Positions 49,490-58,601 of a stretch of DNA of 61,975 nt are shown here, in pieces. The DNA comes from an uncultured Dysosmobacter sp. (GTDB lineage Bacteria; Bacillota; Clostridia; Oscillospirales; Oscillospiraceae). Position 1 is the stretch's first letter; every line of letters begins with the position of its first letter. The notes beneath the pieces were generated by a model that was given only the letters and a program-made list of their open reading frames with translations, had not been told where the DNA came from and did no database searches. The stretch lies in the NCBI RefSeq assembly GCF_947631635.1, contig NZ_CANRMB010000016.1:1-61975 (forward strand), in the 5' to 3' direction. Made by a program: the position numbers and the translations under genes.

Positions 49490-52400
49490 ATGAAAAAGTT
49501 CCTTTCGCTGGTCCTTTCGCTGGTGATGGTCATGTCCCTGATCACCGTCAGCGCCGGGGCCAAGGAGTTCACGGACGACGAGAACATCACTTATGATGAA
49601 GCCGTTGCCGTGGTCTCCGAACTGGGGATCGTGGACGGCTATGAAGACGGCTCCTTCGGTCCCACCAACACCCTGACCCGCGGCGCGGCCGCCAAGATCA
49701 TCTGCAACCTGATCCTCGGTCCCACCACCGCCGAGGCGCTGACCGCGGATACCGCGCCATTCGTCGATGTGCCCACCAGCAACACGTTTTCCGGGTACAT
49801 TGCCTACTGCTCTCAGCAGGGCATCATCTCCGGCTACGCCGACGGCACGTTCCGTCCCTCCGCTTCCCTGACCGGCTATGCCTTTATGAAGATGCTGCTG
49901 GGTGCGTTGGGCTATGACGCGGCCATTGAGGGCTATACCGGCTCCAACTGGTCTATCGCCGTTGCGAAGCAGGCCAAGAGCATTGAACTGGATGACGGGA
50001 ATGAAGACTTTCTCGGCACCACTGCGGTCACCCGCCAGGAGGCCTGCCTGTATGCCTTCAACACCTTGAAAGCCACCATGGTGGAGTATGACAGCAAGAC
50101 CACGGTCGAGATCAACGGCGCCACGGTCAACGTCGGCGGCGGCGACGCGAAGGAAGTCGCCAACACGACTTCCAGCGACGGCAATATCAATAAGGATAAG
50201 CTGATGCAGTTCGCTGAGAAGTACTTCACCAATCTGAAGAAGTCCAACACCTCCAATGACGATCTGGGCCGTCCCGCCGTGGAGTGGAAGAACAAGTCCA
50301 CCACCATCGGCACCTATGCGGACTCCGCCAACCTGAAGGCCACCTATACCGCAGGCGTTGACAGGGACGATCTGTACTCCCTGCTGGGCAAGACCCTGGT
50401 GGAGGACATTGAAGATGGGGACGCCTATCTGGAGGTCTACACAGACGGCGTTGAGACGGATGATGAGATCGATGATCTGGCCGTCAAGAGCAGCTCTGCC
50501 GACGCCGGCGATTCCGGCAACGGCGTTCTGACAGAAGTCTATGTGGACGATGCTTACGGCGATGACGAGGACGAGACCATGGTCACTGTGGTGTTCATCA
50601 ATACCTACCTGGTCCAGGCATCCTCGGATTACAACTCCAGCAAGGAGAGCCTGTCCATCTCCTTCATCGATGAAAATGGCTCTTCACAGCCCAGCGGCTT
50701 CCCCTCCACCATCGACCAGGACGATTTTGACGTCTCCGGCTTTGAGGAGGACGACTACATCCTGGTGACCTGGTCCAAGGATGCCAGAGAGATCCAGTCC
50801 GTGGCGGCTGCCGAGACGCTGACCGGCGAGGTTACCACCTATAAGGAGAGCAGCAACGTCTCCATCGACGATACCAAGTACAGCTACAATAAGATCGTGA
50901 CCGGCGACGGCAAGGCCTCGGAATTCACCGTCGGCGAGGAGGCCACGCTGATTCTGGACTCCTATGGCTATATCCTCTATGTGGATGAGGCCGTCACCTC
51001 CGGCAACTATGTCTACATCCAGGACTTCGCCACCACCAGCGGCCTAAACAAGAAGGCCATCGCCGCCGCCTACTTCACCGACGGCACCTATGACGAGATC
51101 ACCGTTAAAAAGGTCGTAACTGAGGATGAGGATCTGACCAGTGCCTCTGAGATCAACAATAATGCTGAGATCGGCTGGTACACCTACTCCTCCAACAGCT
51201 CTGACGAGTACACGCTGAAGTATGTGGGCAAGAACAGCAGCAAGTATTCCAGCGACATTGAGAAATATACTGCCGAAAATGGCGCTACTACTATGGACGG
51301 CGTCATCACCAACGGCAAGGTCAAGTTCCTGACGGACGCCGAAGGCACGGCTGTGGACATCAGAGCCAACAGCTCCACTGTGTTCCTGGTGCTGGATGAG
51401 GATGACGATGTGAACGTGTATGAGGGTATCTCCGACGTGCCCGACATCGACATCATCCTGGAAGAGGACGAGAACGCCTACGTGGGCTATATTGAAAAGG
51501 GTGGTTACGCCATCTATGTCTTTGTCGATCTGAGCGAGGCTGATATCAGCGGCATCGACGAGGTGGGCGGCAGCAGCACCGACTATATGTTTGTCCTGGG
51601 CAGCCTGGGCAAGCTCATCAAGAACAAGGACGACAGCAACTACTATGAGGTGGATGTGATCCGCGAGGACGCTGTGACCACTGTCAAGATCGACGAGGAT
51701 GCTGGCGATGATATCGAAGAGGGCGTCCTGTACAACAAGGTCAAGACCAACTCCGAGGACCATGTCACCTCCGCTAAGGAGATCGATGACGACAAGGGCG
51801 ACCAGGTTGTTCAAACTAGCATCAAAGCTGATGGCGAGAACGAGGAGAATCGCATCGATTACAGCAGCGGCACGCTGGAACTGGCCGGCGAGTCCTATGT
51901 CCTGGGCAGCGACTGTGTGATCCACCTGATCGTGGATGACGGTGCCGCCGATCTGCTGGATGATGAAGATGCCGATTATGAGACCTATCTGAACATCTCC
52001 GGCCGCTCCCTGGAGGGCTATCTGAACGGCTATGATTATGAGTATGACTTCTATGCTGTTCTGGATGACGACGACAGCGACACCATCGACTACCTGTGCG
52101 TCTGGATCACCGACGCCACCGCCACGGATACCAGTGATACCTTCAAGGTCACCTATGACTATCAAGAAAATGATGTCACGGTCGAAGGCGATGCCAGCGT
52201 CAAGGACGGCGACAGCCTGACCTTTACCGTGACACCCAATGATGGCGTGGAAGTGACTTCCGTCACCATCGACGGCGAGGAGCAGACCCTCACCAGCACT
52301 GGTAAGTATACCATCAAAAAGGTGACCGACGATGTGGAGATCGTGATCACCACCGAGGTGTCCGAGATGGATCTGTTCATCACCTTCAAGAATGAGAGCG

Positions 52401-52618
52401 ATGAAAAGGTTGGTGAAGAACAGACGGCCACTGTCAGGGGCACTGGCAAAAATTATGTCACGGTAACGGCTAGTACGTATGAGGATTTACTTTCCAATCT
52501 TTCCGAGAATACGGAATATGAGTTCGTAGATAGCAATGAAAACCACAAGGTGGACTTCAAAGCTGGCGGATACGCCGAGGTCACTTTCACTGTGAAGGAA
52601 AAGGTTACCGGAAATTGA
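49490..52618 (+). CDS. Large acidic SLH-domain surface protein
   Basis: 1042 residues. Signal peptide (KKFLSLVLSLVMVMSLITVSAGA, about 1-24), then three S-layer homology modules (about 25-75 with GIVDGYEDGSFGPTNTLTRG; about 88-140 with GIISGYADGTFRPSASLTG; about 150-200) that bind cell-wall polymers. The rest is unknown beta-rich sequence, very high in Asp/Glu and almost free of Cys, with an InlB/Flg_new-like segment near the end (GDSLTFTVTPNDGVEVTSVTIDG). The low-complexity acidic stretches suggest calcium binding. AAAGGAGG before ATG. It follows the degenerate recombinase protein by 224 bp and may be its target. Confidence 0.9.
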   Translation: MKKFLSLVLSLVMVMSLITVSAGAKEFTDDENITYDEAVAVVSELGIVDGYEDGSFGPTNTLTRGAAAKIICNLILGPTTAEALTADTAPFVDVPTSNTFSGYIAYCSQQGIISGYADGTFRPSASLTGYAFMKMLLGALGYDAAIEGYTGSNWSIAVAKQAKSIELDDGNEDFLGTTAVTRQEACLYAFNTLKATMVEYDSKTTVEINGATVNVGGGDAKEVANTTSSDGNINKDKLMQFAEKYFTNLKKSNTSNDDLGRPAVEWKNKSTTIGTYADSANLKATYTAGVDRDDLYSLLGKTLVEDIEDGDAYLEVYTDGVETDDEIDDLAVKSSSADAGDSGNGVLTEVYVDDAYGDDEDETMVTVVFINTYLVQASSDYNSSKESLSISFIDENGSSQPSGFPSTIDQDDFDVSGFEEDDYILVTWSKDAREIQSVAAAETLTGEVTTYKESSNVSIDDTKYSYNKIVTGDGKASEFTVGEEATLILDSYGYILYVDEAVTSGNYVYIQDFATTSGLNKKAIAAAYFTDGTYDEITVKKVVTEDEDLTSASEINNNAEIGWYTYSSNSSDEYTLKYVGKNSSKYSSDIEKYTAENGATTMDGVITNGKVKFLTDAEGTAVDIRANSSTVFLVLDEDDDVNVYEGISDVPDIDIILEEDENAYVGYIEKGGYAIYVFVDLSEADISGIDEVGGSSTDYMFVLGSLGKLIKNKDDSNYYEVDVIREDAVTTVKIDEDAGDDIEEGVLYNKVKTNSEDHVTSAKEIDDDKGDQVVQTSIKADGENEENRIDYSSGTLELAGESYVLGSDCVIHLIVDDGAADLLDDEDADYETYLNISGRSLEGYLNGYDYEYDFYAVLDDDDSDTIDYLCVWITDATATDTSDTFKVTYDYQENDVTVEGDASVKDGDSLTFTVTPNDGVEVTSVTIDGEEQTLTSTGKYTIKKVTDDVEIVITTEVSEMDLFITFKNESDEKVGEEQTATVRGTGKNYVTVTASTYEDLLSNLSENTEYEFVDSNENHKVDFKAGGYAEVTFTVKEKVTGN

Positions 52619-52751
52619 TCCTGAGAAGCAGAATCCCCAAAAACACAGGCGTACTGATCAATGCGCCTGCCCCTTGATGCATCCATTTTCCGGGTGTTTG
52701 AAAGACCCCAGCCCGGTCGGTGTGTCAACGCTGAAACGCCTGGAATGGATA

Positions 52752-52786
52752 GGTCCCCGCTCCTTTTGGGAGCGGGGACCTTGTTC
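52752..52786 (+). terminator. Terminator after the SLH gene
   Basis: GGTCCCCGCTCC, loop TTTTG, GGAGCGGGGACC and TTGTT. Lies 134 bp after the stop. Confidence 0.75.
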
Positions 52787-52931
52787 GGTTTCACACGTTG
52801 TGAACAATCTGTAAATCACTGGCTGGATCCCCCAAAAGTACAGATTTCGCGGCGGATTTTTAGCGTTATTTCAGCTTTCTCTGCTATCCTGATAGCAATC
52901 GGGCTGGCATTCAAAGAAAGGAACAACGATT

Positions 52932-54641
52932 ATGGAAGAGACATTGCGTGAAGACAAACAAAGTCCCCCTGCGGCATGGAAAAACCGGCTGGCCGCATGG
53001 AAACCAAAGCTGAAGGGCAAGAAAAAGTGGCTGGTACTGGTACTGCTGCTGGCGTGCGGCGGGGGCTTTGCTCTAAAGTATATGGGCGGCCAGCAGGCGG
53101 AGACTGCATCAGTTTATCAGGAAAGCGCGGCGGAGGTACGGGACATCACCAGGTCCTTGACCTCCAGCGGTACGCTTCAGCCGGCGGATTCCTATACTGT
53201 TTCCACGCTGCTCTCCTCTGAGATCCTCAGCGACACCTTTGAAGAGGGCGATCTGGTGGAGAAGGACCAGCTGCTATACACCCTGGATTCCTCTGACGCC
53301 AACAGCAGCCAGACCCAGGCCCAGAACAGCTATTCCCAGGCCCAGAGCAATTACTCCCAGGCTGTGAAGGCTAAATATCCCACCGCGGATATGAGCGGCA
53401 CCATCGGGGAGGTCTATGTGCAGAACGGAGATTCCGTCACCGCCGGGACCCAGATCTGCAAGATCGTGGGAGACAACAATATCTACATCGACTTCCTCTT
53501 CTCCTATGCGGACAATTCTGATTTTTATGTCGGTCAGAGCGCCACCATCTTTATCGACGGTTTTGCGGGAACGCTCACCGGGACCGTTCAACAGGTGTCC
53601 CAGTCCACTGTGGCCTCCGGAAATGCCGCGGGCAGCGGACGGCAGATGACTACCGTTCGGGTGAAAGCGGTCAACCCGGGGCTGGTGACCGAGGACTACA
53701 CCGCCAGCGCGGTCATCGGCAATTACTCCAGCTATGGGCAGGCCTCCATCAAAGTGAGCGCATCCAGCATCGTGACGGCGGAGGCCTCCGGCAAGATCAG
53801 CGGACTGAGCCTGCTGGCGGGCGACACCGTGTCCAATGGCCAGCGGCTCTGCACCCTCACCGGCGACAGCGTGGATAATGCCATTGAAAATGCCAGGATC
53901 AGCCTCAGCAACGCCTCAACGTCTCTGGAGAATACCCGAGACCGTCTGGACGATTATCAGATCACTGCGCCGATCTCCGGCACTGTGGTCACCAAGATGG
54001 CGAAGGCCGGGGACAATGTGGACGGCGGCTCTCTCTGCGTCATCTATGACCTGAGCTATCTGGAGATGACCATGAATATCGATGAGCTGGACATCGGCGA
54101 TGTGGCGGTTGGGCAGACCGTCCAGGTCACAGCCGACGCTGTGGAGGATCAGACTTATACAGGCGTGGTGACCAATGTCTCCGTGGCGGGTACGACCACA
54201 GGCGGCATCACCACCTATCCTGTCACCGTGCGTATTGAGGACATTGATGGGCTGCTGCCCGGCATGAACGTGGACGCGGAGATCATCATTGATCAGCGTC
54301 TGGATGTTCTGGCAATCCCCAGTTCCGCGGTGAACCGGGGCAACACGGTGCTGGTCACGGCCGACTCCCCAAGCGCTGTCAACGCGCTGGAGCAGGAGGC
54401 GCCCGAGGGCTATGTCTATGTCCAGGTGGAGACCGGCTCCAGTGACGACAGCTATATCGAGATCACCTCCGGTTTGCAGGAGGGAGATGTAGTAGCCTAT
54501 ATCCAAACCAGCTCCGGCGGCGGAATGGACTTCATGATGGGTGGAATGCCCGGCGGCGGGATGCCAAGCGGCGGCGCCCCCGGCGGAGGAATGCCCAGCG
54601 GAGGCGGCCCCGGCGGCGGAGGTCCGGGAGGTGGCTTCTGA
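52932..54641 (+). CDS. Efflux periplasmic-adaptor-type membrane fusion protein (MacA/HlyD-like)
   Basis: 569 residues. N-terminal membrane helix (KWLVLVLLLACGGGFALKYM, about 34-54); lipoyl and coiled-coil region with NSYSQAQSNYSQAVKA; beta-barrel and membrane-proximal domains (LEMTMNIDELDIGDVAVGQTVQVTADA; DGLLPGMNVDAEIIID, shown by key residues). The C-terminus is an unusual Gly/Met/Pro-rich tail (GGGMDFMMGGMPGGG...). First gene of a three-gene MacAB-like operon, ATG with AAAGGAAC before it. Confidence 0.9.
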   Translation: MEETLREDKQSPPAAWKNRLAAWKPKLKGKKKWLVLVLLLACGGGFALKYMGGQQAETASVYQESAAEVRDITRSLTSSGTLQPADSYTVSTLLSSEILSDTFEEGDLVEKDQLLYTLDSSDANSSQTQAQNSYSQAQSNYSQAVKAKYPTADMSGTIGEVYVQNGDSVTAGTQICKIVGDNNIYIDFLFSYADNSDFYVGQSATIFIDGFAGTLTGTVQQVSQSTVASGNAAGSGRQMTTVRVKAVNPGLVTEDYTASAVIGNYSSYGQASIKVSASSIVTAEASGKISGLSLLAGDTVSNGQRLCTLTGDSVDNAIENARISLSNASTSLENTRDRLDDYQITAPISGTVVTKMAKAGDNVDGGSLCVIYDLSYLEMTMNIDELDIGDVAVGQTVQVTADAVEDQTYTGVVTNVSVAGTTTGGITTYPVTVRIEDIDGLLPGMNVDAEIIIDQRLDVLAIPSSAVNRGNTVLVTADSPSAVNALEQEAPEGYVYVQVETGSSDDSYIEITSGLQEGDVVAYIQTSSGGGMDFMMGGMPGGGMPSGGAPGGGMPSGGGPGGGGPGGGF

Positions 54642-55378
54642 TGGGCGCGTTGATCGAATTTCAAGATGTATGCAAGACCTATCATATGGGAGATACCATT
54701 GTCCGGGCGGCCGACCACATCTCCATGTCTGTCCAACAGGGCGAGTTTGTGGCCATTGTGGGCCAATCCGGCTCCGGCAAATCGACCTGTATGAATATCA
54801 TCGGCTGTTTGGATGTCCCCACCTCCGGCACGTATCTGCTGGGGGGACGGGATGTGGGCCAGATGGATAAGAACGAGTTGGCGGCCATCCGCAATCAGAT
54901 GCTGGGCTTCATTTTTCAGCAGTACAATCTGCTGCCGAAGCTGACGCTGCTGGAAAACGTGGAGGTCCCGCTGATGTATGCCGGAGTTCCCCGGGCGGAG
55001 CGGCGTGAGCGGGCGAAAATAGCTCTGGAGCTGGTGGGCCTGGGCGGCAAGCTCAAGCACAAGCCGCAGCAGCTCTCCGGCGGCCAGCAGCAGCGGGTGT
55101 CCATTGCCCGTGCGCTGGTGGGGGAACCGGCGGTGATCCTGGCCGACGAACCTACCGGTGCCCTGGATTCCCACACCGGCCGCGAGGTGCTGACCATGCT
55201 GCAAAAGCTCCACGACACGGGCAACACCGTGGTCCTCATCACCCACGACAACTCCATTGCCGTCCAGGCCCAGCGGATCATCCGCCTGGAGGATGGCCGG
55301 GTGGTCTATGACGGCGACGCCCATGCCCCCGAGGCGGTCGTGACGCCTGGCGCGGCGGGAAAGGGGGCGGGACAATGA
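54641..55378 (+). CDS. MacB-type ABC transporter ATPase
   Basis: 245 residues. Walker A GQSGSGKST, Q-loop FQQYNLLP, signature LSGGQQQRVSIARAL, Walker B VILADEPTGALD and switch His LITHDN. The LolD/MacB subgroup hallmark is the 'ADEPTGALD' motif. Starts 1 base into the stop of the adaptor gene (TGATG); its stop overlaps the permease start by 4 nt. Confidence 0.93.
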   Translation: MGALIEFQDVCKTYHMGDTIVRAADHISMSVQQGEFVAIVGQSGSGKSTCMNIIGCLDVPTSGTYLLGGRDVGQMDKNELAAIRNQMLGFIFQQYNLLPKLTLLENVEVPLMYAGVPRAERRERAKIALELVGLGGKLKHKPQQLSGGQQQRVSIARALVGEPAVILADEPTGALDSHTGREVLTMLQKLHDTGNTVVLITHDNSIAVQAQRIIRLEDGRVVYDGDAHAPEAVVTPGAAGKGAGQ

Positions 55379-56574
55379 ACCTGGCGGAAACCTTTCAGCT
55401 GGCGCTGAAAAACATCCTGGCCAGCAAGGTGCGGACACTTCTGACGATGCTGGGCATCATTATCGGCGTCTGTGCCGTTATCGTGATCGTGGGCCTGGGC
55501 AACGGAATGCAGGGCTACATTGAGGACAGCTTTGCTGACATGGGTACGGATTCCCTGACTGTGATGATCATGGGGCGCGGCTCATCCCGCAGCGTCTCCG
55601 AGGAGGAGATGTACCAGATGGTGGAAGATAACAGCGATGTTCTCAAGCAGATCTCTCCCCTGGTGAACATGATGGGTGTGGTGAAGATCGGCAGTGACAG
55701 CCACAGCTCCACTTCCATCACAGGCGTCAGCGAGGACTATTTTTCCATGAAGGGCTATGAGGTGGCCCAGGGCCGTGGGATTCAATATGCGGATGTGGCA
55801 AACCGGAAGAAGGTCTGCGTCGTGGGCCAGTATTTGAATATGGCTTATTTCGGCGGCAGCGCCGTGGGCCAGACATTGAAAGTGGGAGGAACGACCTTCA
55901 CCATCGTAGGAGTCATGGCGGCGGAGACAGATGATCTGGAAGAGGGCGGCACAGACGACTGCGTGTTCATTCCCTATTCCACAGCGGCCCGGCTCAGCTT
56001 TACAGGCACCATCTCCAGCTACATCATGACCGTCCAGGATACGGATCATATTTCAGAGGCCAAAGCGCTTGTGGAATCGAAGCTGTACCGCATTTTCTCG
56101 GATGATGACGCCTATACCGTCTCCAGCATGGCGGAGATGGTGGATCAGATGAACTCCATGGTAAACATGATCATTTATATTCTGGCGGGGATCGCTGCCA
56201 TCTCTCTGGTGGTGGGAGGCATCGGCATTATGAATATCATGCTGGTTTCTGTTACCGAACGGACGCGGGAGATCGGTGTTCGCAAGGCATTAGGGGCGCG
56301 GGAGGGCGCGATCATGCGGCAGTTCGTGATTGAAGCGGCAACGACCTCCGCCCTGGGCGGCGTATTGGGAATCCTGTTGGGTTACGGGCTCTCAAAAGCG
56401 GCGACCACTGTGATCGCCGCGCTTATGCCGGATACGCCCATTACTGTCAGCCCCTCTGTGATGGCAGTCGTGCTGGCCTTTGGCGTCTCCTCGGCAATCG
56501 GCGTGGTATTTGGTTATTTGCCCGCAAAAAAGGCCGCAAATCTCAATCCCATCGACGCACTGCGGTACGATTGA
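55375..56574 (+). CDS. MacB-type ABC transporter permease
   Basis: 399 residues, four membrane helices (about 20-42, 275-297, 325-350, 360-385), MacB-like core domain between the first two, and FtsX C-terminus with GGIGIMNIMLVSVTERTREIGVRKALGA, the classic signature (key residues given). Works with the ATPase and adaptor as an exporter of peptides, antibiotics or surface molecules. Substrate unknown. Confidence 0.92.
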   Translation: MNLAETFQLALKNILASKVRTLLTMLGIIIGVCAVIVIVGLGNGMQGYIEDSFADMGTDSLTVMIMGRGSSRSVSEEEMYQMVEDNSDVLKQISPLVNMMGVVKIGSDSHSSTSITGVSEDYFSMKGYEVAQGRGIQYADVANRKKVCVVGQYLNMAYFGGSAVGQTLKVGGTTFTIVGVMAAETDDLEEGGTDDCVFIPYSTAARLSFTGTISSYIMTVQDTDHISEAKALVESKLYRIFSDDDAYTVSSMAEMVDQMNSMVNMIIYILAGIAAISLVVGGIGIMNIMLVSVTERTREIGVRKALGAREGAIMRQFVIEAATTSALGGVLGILLGYGLSKAATTVIAALMPDTPITVSPSVMAVVLAFGVSSAIGVVFGYLPAKKAANLNPIDALRYD

Positions 56575-56618
56575 GCCCCCAGGCGCTCAATGCACATATA
56601 TCCGTGGCATCACTGATC

Positions 56619-56720
56619 ATGCTGGTCAGAGAGGCAGTGGTCAACGGGATGTTCGATGAGGACATCTGCCAGGACCTTTGTGAAACACTACTGGCCTGCA
56701 TCTGCAAATTCCAGATATGA
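56619..56720 (+). CDS. 33-residue helical peptide or gene fragment
   Basis: A short frame of MLVREAVVNGMFDEDICQDLC then ETLLACICKFQI with no good ribosome site. Three helices could form. Probably the relic of an element gene, followed by a hairpin CTGCCGGGCCTC/GAGGCCCGGCAG (56724-56755). Confidence 0.3.
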   Translation: MLVREAVVNGMFDEDICQDLCETLLACICKFQI

Positions 56721-56755
56721 ACACCTGCCGGGCCTCGTCTCTTGAGGCCCGGCAG

Positions 56756-56834
56756 TAATACGCTGTTTATATGTCCAAAATTCTTTGTACGTCAGTAATA
56801 CGGCCCTAATACGTATGGACCATTTTCTAATACG
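56756..56834 (+). repeat. Four TAATACG direct repeats before xis
   Basis: TAATACG at 56756-56762, 56796-56802, 56807-56813 and 56828-56834, in a short AT-rich region directly upstream of the excisionase gene. Such direct repeats resemble arm-type sites bound by an integrase or excisionase. Confidence 0.55.
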
Positions 56835-56978
56835 TCTGCGATGCACCGTTTATACGCACGAGTCAAAGGCAATATCTTGTAGTCAGGCAATATAATCCTA
56901 GCAAAAACACAATATATAGAAAAACTTTGTTAACAAGTACATGATGCTCTCCTGCTGGCCCTCCGGGTGGAGGATCTG

Positions 56979-57113
56979 ATGCCCATTCTCGGCATCGGCA
57001 GGAATACAGCATATAAGCTGGTGCGAAGTGGGCAGATACGCAGCATTCGCATTGGCCGTCAATTGCGGATACCGAAAGACGGACTGATCGAATACCTTTC
57101 TGAGCATGCCTGA
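56979..57113 (+). CDS. Excisionase (Xis-type HTH)
   Basis: 44 residues from the ATG with GGAGG at 5 nt, or a little longer upstream. The product MPILGIGRNTAYKLVRSGQI followed by RSIRIGRQLRIPKDGLIEYL is the winged helix of Tn916-like excisionases, which direct excision by integrase. The frame upstream encodes LLALRVEDL without a start. Located just before the integrase relic, as in ICEs. Confidence 0.75.
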   Translation: MPILGIGRNTAYKLVRSGQIRSIRIGRQLRIPKDGLIEYLSEHA

Positions 57114-57137
57114 TCATTTCATAGAATATTAAATTGG

Positions 57138-57658
57138 CCCCATCCCGTGGCTGGGGTTGTGTGGACTTTGCACACAATGCGCTGTATGTCAGCAAGCAGC
57201 TCCAAAAGACGCAGAAGGCGGGCGGACAGTATGTGCTGGCCCCTGCCTAAAGCGGCCGCAGCCGCGTGATCACAGTGGCTCCCTCTGTGATGACCCTGTT
57301 GAAAAAGCAGAAAAGCCAGCAGGCGCAGATACGGCGGCTGGCGGGGCAGGATTGGAGAAATCCCTGGGACCTGGTGTTTACCAATGAAACCGGCGGGAAC
57401 CTCTCTCATTTCACGGTATACAAAAGTTTTAAGGAGATCGTGCGGTCCATTGGATTGGAGCAGGAACGCTTCCATACCCTTCGTCACAGTTACGCAGTGG
57501 TGTCCATTGAAAACAGCGACGACATCAAGACGGTGCAGACCGATCTGGGTCATGCCACGGCCAGCTTCATACTGGATGTTTATGGGCATGTCTCACAGAA
57601 AATGCGCCAGCAGTCCGCGGATCGAATGGAGCACTTTATCCGGAAAGTATCCTGGTAA
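57138..57658 (+). pseudogene. Tyrosine integrase relic (Tn916-type)
   Basis: The C-terminal part of an integrase. WGCVDFAHNALYVSKQLQ matches the start of the catalytic region, then an in-frame TAA at 57248-57250, then VITVAPSVMTLLKKQ, LVFTNETGGNLS, the HTLRHSYAV His/Arg motif, LGHATASFILDVYGHV with the tyrosine. The whole arm-binding and core-binding half is missing. A GTG at 57266 with no ribosome site allows a partial protein at best. It lies next to tRNA-Ser, its probable insertion target. Confidence 0.85.
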
Positions 57659-57707
57659 ACCACCCTCGAGAAATCGCCAAAAAATCCCGTAAGGGTCAAA
57701 GGGTATG

Positions 57708-57744
57708 GCAAAGCCCTGTAACCATTGCAGTTACAGGGCTTTGC
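57708..57744 (-). terminator. Hairpin after tRNA-Ser(GCT)
   Basis: GCAAAGCCCTGTAAC, loop CATTGCA, GTTACAGGGCTTTGC. On the minus strand it begins 3 bp after the CCA end of the tRNA. Confidence 0.65.
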
Positions 57745-57746
57745 GC

Positions 57747-57839
57747 TGGCGCGGAAGGAGGGATTTGAACCCTCGCGCCGGTTTTAGCCAGCCTACTCCC
57801 TTAGCAGGGGAGCCCCTTCGGCCTCTTGGGTACTTCCGC
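57747..57839 (-). tRNA. tRNA-Ser(GCT)
   Basis: 93 nt with encoded CCA. Acceptor GCGGAAG pairs with CTTCCGC, discriminator G. Anticodon stem CTCCC/GGGAG with loop CTGCTAA gives anticodon GCT. A long variable arm and GGTTCAAATCC T-loop are as usual for tRNA-Ser. Its 3' end has a second copy at 23063. Confidence 0.95.
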
Positions 57840-57864
57840 AAATTTGAATATTGATGATATGATG

Positions 57865-57952
57865 TGGCGGAGAGAGTGGGATTCGAACCCACGGATGCTT
57901 GCGCATCGCCGGTTTTCAAGACCGGTTCCTTCAACCGCTCGGACATCTCTCC
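57865..57952 (-). tRNA. tRNA-Ser(TGA)
   Basis: 88 nt with encoded CCA. Acceptor GGAGAGA/TCTCTCC, anticodon loop CTTGAAA between CCGGT and ACCGG gives TGA. Long variable arm, T-loop GGTTCGAATCC. Cotranscribed with tRNA-Ser(GCT). Confidence 0.95.
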
Positions 57953-57990
57953 AAATCAGAAAGGGTGTCCGCCTCTCAGACACTTGTAGT

Positions 57991-58020
57991 ATGATACCAT
58001 AACCGGTGCCACTTTGTCAA
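57991..58020 (-). promoter_or_regulatory. Promoter of the tRNA-Ser pair
   Basis: Minus strand: TTGACA (58015-58020), 18-bp spacer, TATCAT (57991-57996), about 39 bp before the first tRNA. Confidence 0.65.
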
Positions 58021-58076
58021 CAGGAATCCCAAAAACCTCCCGACAAATTTTTTTCATTTTTTTTTGCATTTAGGGC

Positions 58077-58105
58077 TTGCATTTTCCAAAATACCGTGCT
58101 AATAT
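58077..58105 (+). promoter_or_regulatory. Promoter of tRNA-Pro
   Basis: TTGCAT (58077-58082), 17-bp spacer, TAATAT (58100-58105), 42 bp before the tRNA. Confidence 0.6.
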
Positions 58106-58146
58106 AAACAAGCTGACTTCAACAAGTCTGTATTTAAAGTTAATAT

Positions 58147-58222
<76 letters not shown>

Positions 58223-58229
58223 GCTTAGA

Positions 58230-58268
58230 AAAAGCCCTAAGGCGATGGAAAAAGCCTTAGGGCTTTTC
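58230..58268 (+). terminator. Terminator after tRNA-Pro
   Basis: AAAAGCCCTAAGGC, loop GATGGAAAAA, GCCTTAGGGCTTTT. Placed 8 bp after the tRNA. Confidence 0.85.
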
Positions 58269-58601
58269 CATGCGCCGGGCGCGCTTTTTCTTTGTTTCCG
58301 CCCGCGACCCGCCGCGCTGGGCTTCGATTTGGTTAATTGAAACCAGAAGGTTCAGATACTCCCTGAAACTTCAGGGAGAGAAATGCGCAGTGTGGGACAT
58401 CCCGGAATGGTTGCGCGGTCCAGATCACCGCTTTCCACTAGCACCTCGGCTTTCAATATCTTCAGCGCTACCTCATAATATAGCAACACAGCCCTTGGCC
58501 TTATTGATCGGCGTAATGTCCAGACTTCAGTGTTGGGCCGGAGAATAAAAAATGCAAAACTGTGCAGAATAGTTTTATCTTATAAAGGGGCTGGGATTTC
58601 T
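58269..58601. other. 333-bp gap without a recognised gene
   Basis: Short frames only, with no ribosome sites or recognisable peptides. Nothing structural beyond weak inverted repeats. It could contain decayed element sequence. Confidence 0.4.
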
